A stretch of DNA of 64,000 nt, taken from NCBI RefSeq assembly GCF_008807415.1, contig NZ_CP043626.1:5804501-5868500 (forward strand), written 5' to 3'. The stretch comes from Pseudomonas denitrificans (nom. rej.) (GTDB taxonomy: Bacteria; Pseudomonadota; Gammaproteobacteria; Pseudomonadales; Pseudomonadaceae). The position numbers and the translations under genes were made by a program. The notes beneath the pieces are model-generated. The model ran no database searches and was not told the DNA's origin. It saw nothing but the letters and a program-made list of their open reading frames with translations. Shown in pieces: positions 63,338 to 64,000 of the stretch. How positions within the stretch are numbered: position 1 is the stretch's first letter; every line of letters begins with the position of its first letter.

Positions 63338-64000
63338 ATGTCCCACGCCTACTTCGTCACCGGCACCGACACCGAAATCGGCAAGACCACCATCGCCTCC
63401 GGCCTGCTGCATGCGGCGCGGCTGGCCGGGTTGTCCACGGCGGCTGCCAAGCCGGTGGCTTCCGGTTGCGAGAGCAGCCCCGAGGGCCTGCGCAATTCCG
63501 ATGCGCTGGCGCTGCTGGGTGAGTGCAGCGTGCCGCTGGCCTACGAACAGGTGAACCCCTTCGCCTTTGAGCCGGCCATTGCGCCGCACCTCGCTGCCCG
63601 CGAAATGGGCGTGAAGCTGACAGTGGAAGCGCTCAAGGGGCCGGTTCGTTCGGTGCTGGAGCTGGGCGCCGATTTCACCCTGGTGGAAGGCGCCGGGGGC
63701 TGGCGCGTGCCGCTGGCGGGGGAGGAGAACCTTTCCGACCTGGCCATCGCCCTGGAGTTGCCGGTGATCCTCGTCGTCGGCGTGCGCCTGGGTTGCATCA
63801 ACCATGCGGTGCTCAGCGCCGAGGCGATCCAGCGCGACGGCCTGGTGCTGGCCGGCTGGGTGGCGAACATCGTCGACCCGCAGACCTCCCGTCTGGAAGA
63901 AAACCTCGCGACCCTCGCCGAACGCCTGCCCGCACCCTGCATCGGACGCGTGCCGCGCCTGGTCCACGCGACTCCGGCGGCAGTGGCCGCGCACCTGGAC
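63338..64000 (+). CDS. bioD: BioD, dethiobiotin synthetase (3' end missing)
   Basis: The first 221 codons are present of a protein usually about 228 residues, so only the last few residues are missing. The P-loop reads GTDTEIGKTT, and AKPVASGCESS and VEGAGGWRVPL mark the substrate and metal sites. GAGGAA precedes the ATG, 11 bp after the bioC stop. It forms the ureido ring of dethiobiotin from diaminopelargonate and CO2. bioA is not in the window, as is usual in Pseudomonas. Confidence 0.97.
   Translation, partial: MSHAYFVTGTDTEIGKTTIASGLLHAARLAGLSTAAAKPVASGCESSPEGLRNSDALALLGECSVPLAYEQVNPFAFEPAIAPHLAAREMGVKLTVEALKGPVRSVLELGADFTLVEGAGGWRVPLAGEENLSDLAIALELPVILVVGVRLGCINHAVLSAEAIQRDGLVLAGWVANIVDPQTSRLEENLATLAERLPAPCIGRVPRLVHATPAAVAAHLD

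Overview
The window is chromosomal DNA of a high-GC Pseudomonas, most like the P. aeruginosa group (for example P. nitroreducens, P. citronellolis or P. knackmussii relatives). The evidence is protein-level similarity throughout, the characteristic mcl-PHA cluster, the ferrichrome-type fiu signalling genes, creBCD, and Pseudomonas REP elements. Gene density is high and almost all genes are housekeeping or metabolic. There are no rRNA, tRNA, CRISPR, phage or transposase genes.

Left part (1-22.5 kb). The minus-strand ubiquinone genes ubiE-ubiJ-ubiB (ubiB runs off the left edge) are followed by the polyhydroxyalkanoate (PHA) locus. This locus has a small PHA-system protein and phaI-phaF on the plus strand, facing phaC1-phaZ-phaC2 and phaD on the minus strand. 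phaZ carries a one-base deletion that splits it in two. Next come a DUF971 gene, the protease pair hslV-hslU behind a textbook heat-shock promoter, a SPOR-domain protein, argS and priA (all minus). These are followed by rpmE, a secreted nuclease, an M48 lipoprotein protease and the malic enzyme maeB (plus). From memory, this gene order matches PAO1 PA5065 to PA5046.

Middle and right parts (24-64 kb). Gene order then switches to one that in PAO1 lies elsewhere (about PA0455 to PA0504). It contains dbpA, a cold-shock gene, a retropepsin-like protein, an MFS pump, two DUF2780 paralogues, an acyltransferase, a second retropepsin-like protein and creB-creC-creD. A glutathione transferase, a lyase-fold beta-propeller protein, a PP2C-like phosphatase and fiuI-fiuR-fiuA follow. 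After these come another transferase, a LysR regulator beside an enol-lactonase-like hydrolase, an NCS1 permease, malate synthase glcB, a GNAT enzyme, a GcvR-like ACT protein, rarD, an LprI-domain protein, srkA, a half-length ModA-like protein, modE and comF. The biotin operon bioB-bioF-bioH-bioC-bioD ends the window, with bioD cut by the right edge.

Several non-coding stretches carry structure. A 132-bp nested inverted-repeat element lies beside phaZ. A motif is shared between the phaI and phaC1 upstream regions. The cold-shock leader has two tandem anti-Shine-Dalgarno sequences. A roughly 560-bp gene-free region is packed with DnaA-box-like nonamers. At least three families of palindromic repeats recur between genes. 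I do not see a clearly new multi-gene system. The DnaA-box region, the shared pha motif, the cold-shock leader and the broken phaZ are the most worthwhile leads.
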